Shown: piece by piece, positions 7,671 to 16,299 of the stretch
Layout of the letters: each line of letters starts with the position of its first letter
How positions within the stretch are numbered: the stretch's first letter is position 1
Source: Intestinibacter bartlettii
GTDB taxonomy: Bacteria; Bacillota; Clostridia; Peptostreptococcales; Peptostreptococcaceae
NCBI RefSeq assembly: GCF_000154445.1
Contig: NZ_DS499564.1
DNA: 64,000 nt
Reading direction: 5' to 3' (one strand)
Made by a program: the position numbers and the translations under genes
The notes under the pieces: generated by a model
Told to the model about the DNA's origin: nothing
Seen by the model: the letters and a program-made list of their open reading frames with translations, nothing else
The model's database searches: none

Positions 7671-9461
7671 TTATTCTTGTTCTTCTAAATCAACTTTTAT
7701 GCTTAATTCTTCTAATTGACCTTCTTCTGGTAATCCTGGTGCATTAGTCATTGGGCATATAGCATTTTGGTTTTTAGGGAATGCTATTACTTCTCTTATG
7801 TTGTCAGCTCCTGTAAGTAACATCATAAGTCTGTCAAATCCAAATGCAAGACCAGCGTGTGGTGGAACACCGTATTTGAATGCTTCTAATAAGTATCCGA
7901 ATTTATCGTTAGCAGTCTCTTGGCTCATTCCTAAGGCCTTGAACATCTTTTCTTGAACTTCTTCATCAGATATTCTTACACTACCTCCACCAAGCTCATA
8001 TCCGTTTAATACCATGTCATAAGCTTTAGCTCTTAATTGAGTTTTATCTTCTTGATCTAATTTATCTATATCTTCGTCTAATGGGCAAGTGAATGGATGG
8101 TGCATTGCTATCATTCTTCCTGTTTCTTCGTCTTCTTCGAATAGTGGGAATTCAGTTACCCATAATAAGTTGTATTTGTTTTTGTCTATTAAGTCCATTT
8201 TTCTAGCAACTTCTAGTCTTAATTGACCTAATGCATCATATACAACTTTGTTTTTGTCAGCTACGAATAATATTAAGTCTCCTGCTTTAGCGTCCATTCT
8301 ATCTAATATAGCTTTTATTTCATCTTCTGTGAAGAATTTAGCTATTGGAGAATCTATACCTTCTTCAGTAACTTTTATCCAAGCTAAACCTTTAGCTTTG
8401 TAAGTTTTAGCATGTTCTTCTAATTTTTTCATTCCTTTTTTAGAGAATGCATCTGCTCCACCTATTGCATTTATAGCTCTAACACTTGAGTTAGCAGCAT
8501 TTGCAGCTGATGAGAATACTCCAAATCCACAGTCTTTAACTAAGTCTGATAAATCTGTAAGTTCCATAGCAAATCTAGTATCTGGTTTGTCAGAACCGAA
8601 TCTGTCCATAGCTTCTTTGTAAGTCATTCTCTTAAGTGGTAATTGTATATCTATGTTGTGTATTTCTTTGAATATTCTTCCTATCATGTTTTCCATCATA
8701 GTCATAACATCATTTTCGTCAACGAAAGACATTTCGCAGTCTATTTGAGTGAATTCTGGTTGTCTATCAGCTCTTAAATCTTCGTCTCTGAAACATTTAA
8801 CTATTTGGAAGTATCTGTCCATACCACTTACCATTAATATTTGTTTGAATAATTGTGGTGATTGTGGTAAAGCGTAGAATTTACCTGGGTTAACTCTACT
8901 TGGTACAAGGTAATCTCTAGCACCTTCTGGACTTGGTTTTATTAAGAAAGGTGTTTCTATTTCTAAGAAGTTGTTTTCAGATAAGTATTGTCTTACTATT
9001 TGAGCAACTCTACTTCTCATTATTAAGTTATTTTGCATAGAAGGCTTTCTTAAGTCTAAGTATCTATATTTTAATCTTTTATCTTCAGATACGTTGTCGT
9101 CATCTTTTATATATATTGGTGGAGTTTGAGATTTGCTAAGAACTCTAAGTTCTGTAGCTGATATTTCTATATCTCCAGTAGCCATGTTAGGGTTTTTAGC
9201 TTGTCTTTCACGAACTATACCTTTTACAGCTATAACATATTCTGAACCTAATTTTTCAGCTTTTTCAAATGCATCTTTACTTACGTCAGCATCGAATATT
9301 ATTTGGCTTATTCCTCTTATATCTCTTAAGTCAACGAATACTAATCCGCCTAAGTTTCTTTTCTTTTGAACCCAACCATTTAGAATAACTTCTTCGCCAA
9401 CATTGTCCATTCTAAGATCTCCACAATAGTGAGTTCTCTTTAATCCTTTTAATGTCTCCAT
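7671..9461 (-). CDS. aspS: Aspartyl-tRNA synthetase
   Basis: A class II synthetase of 596 residues from the chosen start. It charges tRNA-Asp (in some bacteria also tRNA-Asn). It has an N-terminal OB-fold anticodon domain (VILNGWVQKKRNLGGLVFVD), class II motif 2 around FRDEDLRADRQPEFTQID, the bacterial GAD insertion in the middle, and motif 3 GLAFGFDRLMML near the C-terminus. An in-frame ATG at 9479 would add six residues, but AAAGGAG lies between the two ATGs at the right distance from 9461. It follows hisS by 96 bases on the same strand. The gap holds a weak hairpin but no recognisable T-box. Confidence 0.96.
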   Translation of the reverse strand: METLKGLKRTHYCGDLRMDNVGEEVILNGWVQKKRNLGGLVFVDLRDIRGISQIIFDADVSKDAFEKAEKLGSEYVIAVKGIVRERQAKNPNMATGDIEISATELRVLSKSQTPPIYIKDDDNVSEDKRLKYRYLDLRKPSMQNNLIMRSRVAQIVRQYLSENNFLEIETPFLIKPSPEGARDYLVPSRVNPGKFYALPQSPQLFKQILMVSGMDRYFQIVKCFRDEDLRADRQPEFTQIDCEMSFVDENDVMTMMENMIGRIFKEIHNIDIQLPLKRMTYKEAMDRFGSDKPDTRFAMELTDLSDLVKDCGFGVFSSAANAANSSVRAINAIGGADAFSKKGMKKLEEHAKTYKAKGLAWIKVTEEGIDSPIAKFFTEDEIKAILDRMDAKAGDLILFVADKNKVVYDALGQLRLEVARKMDLIDKNKYNLLWVTEFPLFEEDEETGRMIAMHHPFTCPLDEDIDKLDQEDKTQLRAKAYDMVLNGYELGGGSVRISDEEVQEKMFKALGMSQETANDKFGYLLEAFKYGVPPHAGLAFGFDRLMMLLTGADNIREVIAFPKNQNAICPMTNAPGLPEEGQLEELSIKVDLEEQE

Positions 9462-9557
9462 GTTTTTCTCCTTTATCATTTACACACTAAAGGAGGACTA
9501 CTATTTTGTGGTTAGCAAAAATATAAGCAGCCCCTCTAGTATTTTTCATATATTAGA

Positions 9558-10820
9558 TTATAATCTTTTTTTAAGTTCGTCAACTAATTCGCTTAGTTTT
9601 ATAGTTGTTTGTTCTGATGTTTTCATATTTTTAAGTGTTGCTGTATCGTTAGCTAACTCATCATCACCTATAACTACTGTGTATTTAGCGTTAAGTTTGT
9701 CAGAGTACTTAAATTGAGCTTTTAAACTCTTATCTAAGTGGTCATTGTCTGCACTTATGTGATTAGTTCTTAAATCTTTTATTAATTTAAAGCTCTTAGT
9801 TTTAGCAGCATCACCTATAGTTGCTATATATATATCAGTTGATTTTGGATTTTCGATTTCTATATTGTTATTTTCTAAAGTTAATAATAATCTTTCTGCT
9901 CCAAGAGCAAATCCTATACCGCTTATACCTTTAGGTCCACCAAGCATTTCAACTAGTCCGTCGTATCTACCTCCACCACAAACTGTACTTTGAGAACCGA
10001 TGTCGTTAGATATAATTTCGAACGCTGTCTTTTTGTAGTAATCTAATCCCCTAACTATAGTTTTATCAACTACATAGTTTATATCCATTTCTTTTAAGTA
10101 AGTTTGTAATTTGTCAAAGTGATCCTTACAATCTTCACATAAGTGGTCTATCATGAAAGGTATGTCTTGTAAGTTTTCTTTACAGTGAGGGTTCTTACAG
10201 TCGATAACTCTCATTGGATTTTTATCTTTTCTTTCTAAACAAGTTTCGCATAATACGTCAACTTTTTTGTCTAGATATTCTTTTAATTTTCTATTGTATT
10301 CTTCTCTACATGTTGGGCAACCTACAGAGTTTATATTTACTGATAAGTTTTTAAGTCCCATTTCGTTGAAGAATTGTACTGCAAGGCTTATAACCTCAGC
10401 ATCTACTGATGGTCCATCACTTCCTAATACTTCTATACCAAATTGGTGGAATTGTCTTTGTCTTCCTGCTTGTGGTCTTTCATATCTGAAGCAAGGAGTT
10501 ATGTAGTATAATTTTGTTGGTTGTGTATCAGCATACATTTTATTTTCTATAAATGATCTTATAACACCTGCTGTTCCTTCTGGTTTTAAACTTAATTGTC
10601 TATCTCCTCTATCAGTGAAACTATACATTTCTTTTTGAACAACATCAGTAGTGTCCCCAACACTTCTAGCAAATACTTCTGTGTGTTCAAAGATAGGAGT
10701 TCTTATTTCTTCATATCCATATAATGCACAGATTTCTCTGAATTTTTTTTCTACATAATGCCATTTATATACATCCTTTGGTGTTATATCTTTAGTTCCT
10801 CTAGGTGCTTTACTTAACAT
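9558..10820 (-). CDS. hisS: Histidyl-tRNA synthetase
   Basis: A 420-residue class II synthetase that attaches histidine to tRNA-His. It carries the opening APRGTKDITP typical of HisRS, motif 2 (FRYERPQAGRQRQFHQFG), the histidine-specific loop around TIVRGLDYYKKTAFE, motif 3 (GIGFALGAERLLL) and a C-terminal anticodon-binding domain. A cysteine-rich insertion at about residues 165-225 (CPTCREEY, CETCLERK, CKNPHCKE, CEDCKDH) looks like a zinc-binding element and is common in clostridial HisRS. Its start overlaps the end of hemZ by 11 bases, so the two are probably translationally coupled. Confidence 0.96.
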   Translation of the reverse strand: MLSKAPRGTKDITPKDVYKWHYVEKKFREICALYGYEEIRTPIFEHTEVFARSVGDTTDVVQKEMYSFTDRGDRQLSLKPEGTAGVIRSFIENKMYADTQPTKLYYITPCFRYERPQAGRQRQFHQFGIEVLGSDGPSVDAEVISLAVQFFNEMGLKNLSVNINSVGCPTCREEYNRKLKEYLDKKVDVLCETCLERKDKNPMRVIDCKNPHCKENLQDIPFMIDHLCEDCKDHFDKLQTYLKEMDINYVVDKTIVRGLDYYKKTAFEIISNDIGSQSTVCGGGRYDGLVEMLGGPKGISGIGFALGAERLLLTLENNNIEIENPKSTDIYIATIGDAAKTKSFKLIKDLRTNHISADNDHLDKSLKAQFKYSDKLNAKYTVVIGDDELANDTATLKNMKTSEQTTIKLSELVDELKKRL

Positions 10821-12282
10821 TCTTTTGTACCTCCTTATATTTTCTATTTATCATTTCGTCAACTCTATCAATATATTGCTCTAGATTTTTGACGTTTTCT
10901 ACTCTTTCAATTCTATTTTCATCTGCATATACAAATTTTGTGATTGAACCAGCCCCTAAAGCTATATTACTTTGGCGCTCCTCCATTATTTGAATATTAT
11001 ATATACATTCATATCCTTCTTTAGCATAACCTATATTTTCTAGGTTTCCTAACATGTGTTTTTGTCTGTACATATAGTATGGATTAAGTCCCATTTTCTT
11101 TGCATATTTCATAGATAAATCTATCATCTTAGTCATTTCATCGAATTGAGTTAATTCATAGTTATCTATGTTTTCTTTTAATTTAGATGTTCTTTTAACA
11201 GCTAATGTGTGCACTGTTAAACTTTCTGGTGAAAGTTTTTCTATTTCTTTTAATGTATTTTCTACCATTGCTAGATTTTCATCAACAAGACCTAAAATTA
11301 TATCCATATTAATATTATCAAATCCTAGCTCTCTCGCCAACTGAAAACATTCAATTATATCATTTACACTGTGTTTTCTTCCTACTTTTTGTAGAGTTTC
11401 GTCGTTCATAGTCTGTGGATTTATACTAATTCTACTTACACCGTGTTTTTTAAGAACTTCTAAAATCTCTCTATTTATTGTATCAGGTCTTCCCGCTTCC
11501 ACTGTGAATTCTTTTATATTGCTTAAATCGAATTCTTTGAATAATCCTTTTATTAAAGTATCCATTTCTTCTGGTGATAAAGTTGTTGGAGTACCTCCAC
11601 CTATATATAAAGTTTCTATTTCTTTGTTGTTATCTCTAAGAAGTTCTGCAACACCTTTGGCTTCTTGAAGTAATTTTTCTACATATAGTGGCTTTTTACC
11701 ACCAAATTTATCAACTGGATTTGCTGGGAATGAGCAATAATAACATCTAGTTGGGCAGAATGGTATCCCTACATATAATGATACCTTATTTTCATCTATT
11801 GGATATATAAATTGTCTCTCTCTTTTTGCAATATTTAAAGCTAATTCTATTTTATCATCTTTTATATAGTAATCTTCGCCTAATTTTATTTTTATATATT
11901 CTTCATCTTTGCCTTCGTCTAATAAAGCATGGACTATTTTTACTGGTCTTATACCCGTAAGTATACCCCAAGGTACATTAGATTCAAATTTTTGTTCAAG
12001 AATTTTGAACATACTTCTTTTTATTGTTTCTTTTATAGTTTTTTTACGTTCTCTTTCATCTAGTCCGCTTAAATCTCTGTAATCAACATTGCTAAGTATT
12101 TCTTGATAGTTTTCACAATAAACAGTTTTTGAGAAAAGTCTGTCTCCATGATAGAAAATACTATTTTCTATTACCATCATACAGTCTCTTACATCGATAA
12201 ATCTAAAATCAGAAGTAAATAATTTTATAAGTTCACTTACTTCGTATTTATAATCATGTCCTTTTAGAACAACTCCTATCAT
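10810..12282 (-). CDS. hemZ: Coproporphyrinogen dehydrogenase HemZ (radical SAM)
   Basis: A 490-residue radical SAM protein of the HemN/HemW superfamily, HemZ branch. The cluster-binding motif is CPTRCYYC with cysteines at residues 176, 180 and 183, preceded by YVGIPF and followed by the GGGTPTTL glycine motif. Residues 1-160 form a HemZ-specific extension. HemZ of Bacillus subtilis has been linked to oxygen-independent coproporphyrinogen III oxidation. No other haem genes are nearby, so the exact substrate here is uncertain; a HemW-like haem-chaperone role is the main alternative. It lies upstream of and overlaps hisS. Confidence 0.85.
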   Translation of the reverse strand: MIGVVLKGHDYKYEVSELIKLFTSDFRFIDVRDCMMVIENSIFYHGDRLFSKTVYCENYQEILSNVDYRDLSGLDERERKKTIKETIKRSMFKILEQKFESNVPWGILTGIRPVKIVHALLDEGKDEEYIKIKLGEDYYIKDDKIELALNIAKRERQFIYPIDENKVSLYVGIPFCPTRCYYCSFPANPVDKFGGKKPLYVEKLLQEAKGVAELLRDNNKEIETLYIGGGTPTTLSPEEMDTLIKGLFKEFDLSNIKEFTVEAGRPDTINREILEVLKKHGVSRISINPQTMNDETLQKVGRKHSVNDIIECFQLARELGFDNINMDIILGLVDENLAMVENTLKEIEKLSPESLTVHTLAVKRTSKLKENIDNYELTQFDEMTKMIDLSMKYAKKMGLNPYYMYRQKHMLGNLENIGYAKEGYECIYNIQIMEERQSNIALGAGSITKFVYADENRIERVENVKNLEQYIDRVDEMINRKYKEVQKNVK

Positions 12283-12316
12283 TTTACGTCTCCTTTTATT
12301 ATAGCTTTTTTCTGTT

Positions 12317-12361
12317 AAAAAAATAATCCAGTACTGCTTTGATTAGCTAAAACAGTACTGG
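12317..12361 (-). terminator. Terminator between the MBL hydrolase gene and hemZ
   Basis: CCAGTACTG and CAGTACTGG form a perfect 9-bp stem with a 16-base loop. On the minus strand it is followed by ATTATTTTTTT. The hemZ-hisS-aspS unit may therefore have its own promoter or be partly separated from the upstream genes. Confidence 0.75.
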
Positions 12362-12367
12362 AAAAAC

Positions 12368-12991
12368 TTAAATTTGTTGCATATATGGATTCATTCTTTT
12401 TTCTACTCCAATTGTAGATGTAGGTCCATGTCCTGGGTATACTACTGCGTTATCATCGTATTTAGCTAATTTTCTTAAAGATTTCATAATTTGTTTGTAA
12501 TCTCCACCATAAAAATCAGTTCTTCCTATACTTCCTGCAAATAAAGTATCCCCTGTGAATATGTGTTCTCCTACTTTTATGCACATTCCACCTTTTGTAT
12601 GTCCTGGAGTGTGTATAACTTTTAATTTAAGACTTCCAAGCTCTATAATGTCGCCTTCTTGAACGTACTCATCAGCATCAAATTCAACTAAAGGCCCTGG
12701 AAGTTGTGCACTTAAATTTTTATTTCTGTCTATTAAAACTTCTTCTTCATTTACATGAGCTACTATTTTAGCATTTGTTTTGCTTTTAATTTCTGGTACA
12801 CGACATATATGATCGCCATGTCCATGAGTTAATATTATATATTCTACAGTCAGTCCATGTTGTTTTATTATGTTGAATATATCTATAATACTTCCACCTG
12901 GATCTATTACTGCACATTTTTTAGTTTTTTCGTCCCCAAGTATATAAGTATTTTCATCCATAAATCTATCTACAACTTTTTCAATTATCAT
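12368..12991 (-). CDS. MBL-fold metallo-hydrolase, glyoxalase II-like
   Basis: A 207-residue metallo-beta-lactamase-fold hydrolase. The dinuclear metal motif THGHGDH lies near residues 55-61. Downstream ligands are HTPGHTKGGM, the aspartate of FTGDTLF and the terminal histidine of YPGHGP. It most resembles single-domain hydroxyacylglutathione hydrolase-like proteins found next to relA-dtd in Firmicutes; the substrate is unknown. The ATG at 12991 sits seven bases after AAGGAGG; the TTG just before it was not chosen. The gene starts 12 bases after the dtd stop, so both share a transcript. Confidence 0.9.
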   Translation of the reverse strand: MIIEKVVDRFMDENTYILGDEKTKKCAVIDPGGSIIDIFNIIKQHGLTVEYIILTHGHGDHICRVPEIKSKTNAKIVAHVNEEEVLIDRNKNLSAQLPGPLVEFDADEYVQEGDIIELGSLKLKVIHTPGHTKGGMCIKVGEHIFTGDTLFAGSIGRTDFYGGDYKQIMKSLRKLAKYDDNAVVYPGHGPTSTIGVEKRMNPYMQQI

Positions 12992-13003
12992 CAAAATCCC
13001 TCC

Positions 13004-13453
13004 TTAGAAAGCTTTTTTAGATTCTAATAAAATTGTTACTGGACCATCATTTGTTAGTTCTACCATCATATGAGCTCCAAATTCCCCTGTTCCTACAGTT
13101 ATCCCTTGTGCTCTTAATTTTTCTACAAATTCTTCGTATAGAGGATTTGCTACATCAGGTCTCGCTGCATCAGAAAAACTTGGTCTTCTTCCTTTTCTAG
13201 CGTCTCCATAAAGCGTAAATTGAGATACTGCCATTACTTCCCCTTCGATATCTTTTAAAGATAAATTCATTTTGTCGTTTTCATCTTCAAATATTCTTAA
13301 ATTTGTTACTTTATCTACCATATAGTCTACGTCTTTTGAAGTATCATCATGAGTTACTCCTAATAAAACTAATAGACCTTTTTTGACTTCTCCTGTTACT
13401 CTTTCATCTACAGTAACCCTTGAACTTGATACTCTTTGAACAACAGCTCTCAT
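13004..13453 (-). CDS. dtd: D-aminoacyl-tRNA deacylase
   Basis: A 149-residue Dtd protein that hydrolyses D-aminoacyl-tRNA (and glycyl-tRNA-Ala), keeping D-amino acids out of proteins. It opens MRAVVQRVSSSRVTVD and shows both catalytic signatures: SQFTLYGDARKGRRPSF and, near the C-terminus, TNDGPVTILL, corresponding to the Gly-Pro cross-subunit motif. It is placed 42 bases after relA, the usual order in Firmicutes. Confidence 0.96.
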   Translation of the reverse strand: MRAVVQRVSSSRVTVDERVTGEVKKGLLVLLGVTHDDTSKDVDYMVDKVTNLRIFEDENDKMNLSLKDIEGEVMAVSQFTLYGDARKGRRPSFSDAARPDVANPLYEEFVEKLRAQGITVGTGEFGAHMMVELTNDGPVTILLESKKAF

Positions 13454-13495
13454 ATCTGCCTCCCTAAACTTTAAATTTATTAAAAACCCTAGGGG

Positions 13496-15706
13496 TTAGT
13501 TTCTCATTCTTGAAACTTCGTCAACCCCTGGTATTGATTTTATTTTTTTCATAAGTTGTTTTAATTCTGATATATCGTTAACTTCGACTAATAAACTTAT
13601 ATTTGCTGTATTGTCCTTTAATACTCTGCAATTTATACCGCTTATACGTAGTTTTTCCATAGATACGATATGTATAACATCATTTAAAAGACCTACTCTA
13701 TCTATTGCAATGATTTTTACTTCACCTTCAAATTTGCTCTTTTCTGGATTATTCCATTCAACTTCAACAAGCCTATTTTTTAGGAATTCATCATCAAGTT
13801 TTATATTTGGACAGTCTTTTCTATGGATTGCTACACCTCTTCCTTTTGTGATATATCCTATTATATCGTCTCCTGGAAGTGGGTTACAACATTTAGCGAA
13901 TCTTACTAATATGTTGTCTAATCCCTTTACTGTAATACCGTTATCTTTTTTCTTTCTTTTCTTAGCGTATTCTTGTTCATCGAAGTTTTGCTTAATTTTA
14001 TCTTCTTTTTCTTGCATTCGCTTTTCTTTTTCTTGGCGGTTAACTTCTTTATTGTAGAAATCCCTAACCTTTGGCATAACTTGTGATGTAGCTATACCAC
14101 CATATCCTATAGTTGCAATTAAGTCTTCTAAACTTGGTTGATTGAATTTTTTTGCAACTTGAGTTAAGAATTTTTGAATGCTAGCATTTTTGTATGGTAT
14201 GTTGTAGCGTTTGAATTCTTTTTCTAATATATCTGTCCCACGCTCAACATTTTCTTCTCTTCTTTCTTTTTTGAACCATTGTCTTATTCTATTTCTAGCT
14301 GTTGGTGTTTGTACTATACTTAACCAATCACGACTTGGCCCTGGTGAGTTTGCTGATGTTATAACTTCTACAATTTCACCATTTTGTAATTTATAATTTA
14401 TTGGAACAATTTTACCGTTTATTTTTGCACCTGTACATTTATTACCTACATTTGTATGAACTCTATAAGCGAAGTCTATCGGTGTAGAACCTGCTGGTAA
14501 TTCAATTACATCCCCTCTTGGTGTAAATACATAAACTTGACTATTAAATACGTCGTCTTTCAGTGCATCTAAAAACTCATGTGGATCTTGTACGTCTTTT
14601 TCCCACTCCATCATTTGTCTTAGCCATTTTAATTTTTGTTCCATCTTAGCATCATGACTTCCTGTAATGCCTTCTTTATATTTCCAGTGAGCAGCGATAC
14701 CATTTTCAGCAATCTCATGCATCTCATGAGTTCTAATTTGTATTTCTACAGGCTCACCATCAGGACCTATTACAGTTGTATGAAGAGATTGATAAAGATT
14801 TGGCTTTGGCATAGCGATGTAGTCTTTAAATCTTCCTGGCATAGGAATCCACATTGTATGAACCATACCTAAGACTGCATAACAGTCCTTAATCGTGTTA
14901 ACAATAATTCTAACAGCAGTTAAATCATAAATTTCTTCAAATGTTTTGTGTTTTTTCTTCATTTTTTTGTAGATACTATAGAAGTGTTTTGGTCTACCTG
15001 AAACTTCACAATCTATATCTACTTCTTTAAATTTATCTTGTAACAATCGTACTATTTTATCTATGTATTCCTGTCTTTGACTTCTCTTCATAGTTATCTT
15101 TTCAGCAAGTTCTCTATAACCTTCTGGATCGATATATTTTAAAGCTAAGTCTTCTAATTCCCATTTAATCTTCGATATACCTATTCTATGAGCAATCCCA
15201 CCGTATATTTCTAGAGTTTCTTTAGCTTTATATTTAGCCTTTTCCTCTGGCATATATTTCAGAGTCCTCATATTATGAAGTCTATCGGCTAATTTAATTA
15301 AGATAACTCTTATATCTTTAGCCATAGCTAAGAACATTTTTCTAAGGTTTTCAGCTTGAGATTCTTCTTTTGTTTGATACTTAATTTTACCTAATTTAGT
15401 AACTCCATCTACTAAGTCTGCTATATCTTTGCCAAATAATTCTTTAATATCTTCATATGTGTAAGGTGTGTCTTCTACAACATCATGTAACAGACCTGCT
15501 GCTATAACTTCCATATCTAGTTCTAGATCGGCTAATATATTTGCAACAGCTATTGGATGAATAATATATGGTTCACCCGATTTTCTAAATACTCCTGCAT
15601 GTGCAGATTTTGCTAATTCATATGCTTTTATAACTGGAGTCACATCTGCATTAGGAGCGTATTTTTTAATTTTATCTAAAATTTCTTGTAATTCCTTGTC
15701 ATACAT
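13496..15706 (-). CDS. relA: Bifunctional (p)ppGpp synthetase/hydrolase
   Basis: A 736-residue long RSH protein that makes and degrades the alarmone (p)ppGpp. The N-terminal HD hydrolase domain is intact (HPIAVANILADL, GLLHDVVEDTPYT), which indicates a bifunctional Rel enzyme and not a synthetase-only RelA. The synthetase domain follows (around residues 235-345, with RFKDYIAMPKPNLYQSLHT), then a TGS domain (VYVFTPRGDVIELPAGSTP), a conserved-cysteine region (FAKCCNPLPGD) and a C-terminal ACT domain. It sits between apt and dtd, the conserved Firmicute order. Confidence 0.97.
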   Translation of the reverse strand: MYDKELQEILDKIKKYAPNADVTPVIKAYELAKSAHAGVFRKSGEPYIIHPIAVANILADLELDMEVIAAGLLHDVVEDTPYTYEDIKELFGKDIADLVDGVTKLGKIKYQTKEESQAENLRKMFLAMAKDIRVILIKLADRLHNMRTLKYMPEEKAKYKAKETLEIYGGIAHRIGISKIKWELEDLALKYIDPEGYRELAEKITMKRSQRQEYIDKIVRLLQDKFKEVDIDCEVSGRPKHFYSIYKKMKKKHKTFEEIYDLTAVRIIVNTIKDCYAVLGMVHTMWIPMPGRFKDYIAMPKPNLYQSLHTTVIGPDGEPVEIQIRTHEMHEIAENGIAAHWKYKEGITGSHDAKMEQKLKWLRQMMEWEKDVQDPHEFLDALKDDVFNSQVYVFTPRGDVIELPAGSTPIDFAYRVHTNVGNKCTGAKINGKIVPINYKLQNGEIVEVITSANSPGPSRDWLSIVQTPTARNRIRQWFKKERREENVERGTDILEKEFKRYNIPYKNASIQKFLTQVAKKFNQPSLEDLIATIGYGGIATSQVMPKVRDFYNKEVNRQEKEKRMQEKEDKIKQNFDEQEYAKKRKKKDNGITVKGLDNILVRFAKCCNPLPGDDIIGYITKGRGVAIHRKDCPNIKLDDEFLKNRLVEVEWNNPEKSKFEGEVKIIAIDRVGLLNDVIHIVSMEKLRISGINCRVLKDNTANISLLVEVNDISELKQLMKKIKSIPGVDEVSRMRN

Positions 15707-15774
15707 ATTACCACCTGATTATCCTATATTTTTATATATATGAAAATAGTTGGTATATACCAACTATTATTATT

Positions 15775-16287
15775 CTAGTATTTTATTAGAGAATTAATAT
15801 GATAACCTTCTAATTTAGCTTTACCATTTAAATCTTCTAATTCTATTAAGAATTGAAGTGAAACTACTTCTCCACCTAAATTTTCTATTAATTTTATTGC
15901 AGCTTCTGTAGTTCCTCCTGTAGCTAGTAAATCGTCAACTATTGCCACTCTTTGACCTGGTTTTATTGCATCTTTGTGTATTTCTAATATATTTGAACCG
16001 TATTCTAAATCATATTCAAATCTTTCAACTTCACCTGGTAATTTTCCTGGTTTTCTAACTGGTACAAATCCAGCTTCTAAAGCATATGCAACTGGTGTCC
16101 CAACTAAAAATCCTCTCGCTTCTGGTCCAACAACTATATCGATGTTTTTATCTTTTAAATCTTCAACTATTTGATCAATAGCATATTTTAAGGCTTTTCC
16201 ATCTTTTAATAAAGTTGTTATATCCTTAAAACTAATCCCCTCTTTTGGGAAATCTTCTATAACCCTTACACATTTTTTTAAATCCAT
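15775..16287 (-). CDS. apt: Adenine phosphoribosyltransferase
   Basis: A 170-residue type I phosphoribosyltransferase that salvages adenine to AMP using PRPP. The PRPP-binding loop VAIVDDLLATGGTTEAA is present, as are the FPKEGISFKDIT opening and the GPEARGFLVGTPVAYAL segment of Apt enzymes. Length is typical. It begins 12 bases after the recJ stop on the same strand. Confidence 0.97.
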   Translation of the reverse strand: MDLKKCVRVIEDFPKEGISFKDITTLLKDGKALKYAIDQIVEDLKDKNIDIVVGPEARGFLVGTPVAYALEAGFVPVRKPGKLPGEVERFEYDLEYGSNILEIHKDAIKPGQRVAIVDDLLATGGTTEAAIKLIENLGGEVVSLQFLIELEDLNGKAKLEGYHINSLIKY

Positions 16288-16299
16288 TCTAGATTCCTC

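Noticed and set aside
9462..9557. Possible T-box or attenuator between hisS and aspS
   Set aside because: A GGGCTGCT/AGTAGTCC pairing exists, but no T-box consensus (TGGNACCGCG-type) or specifier region was found.
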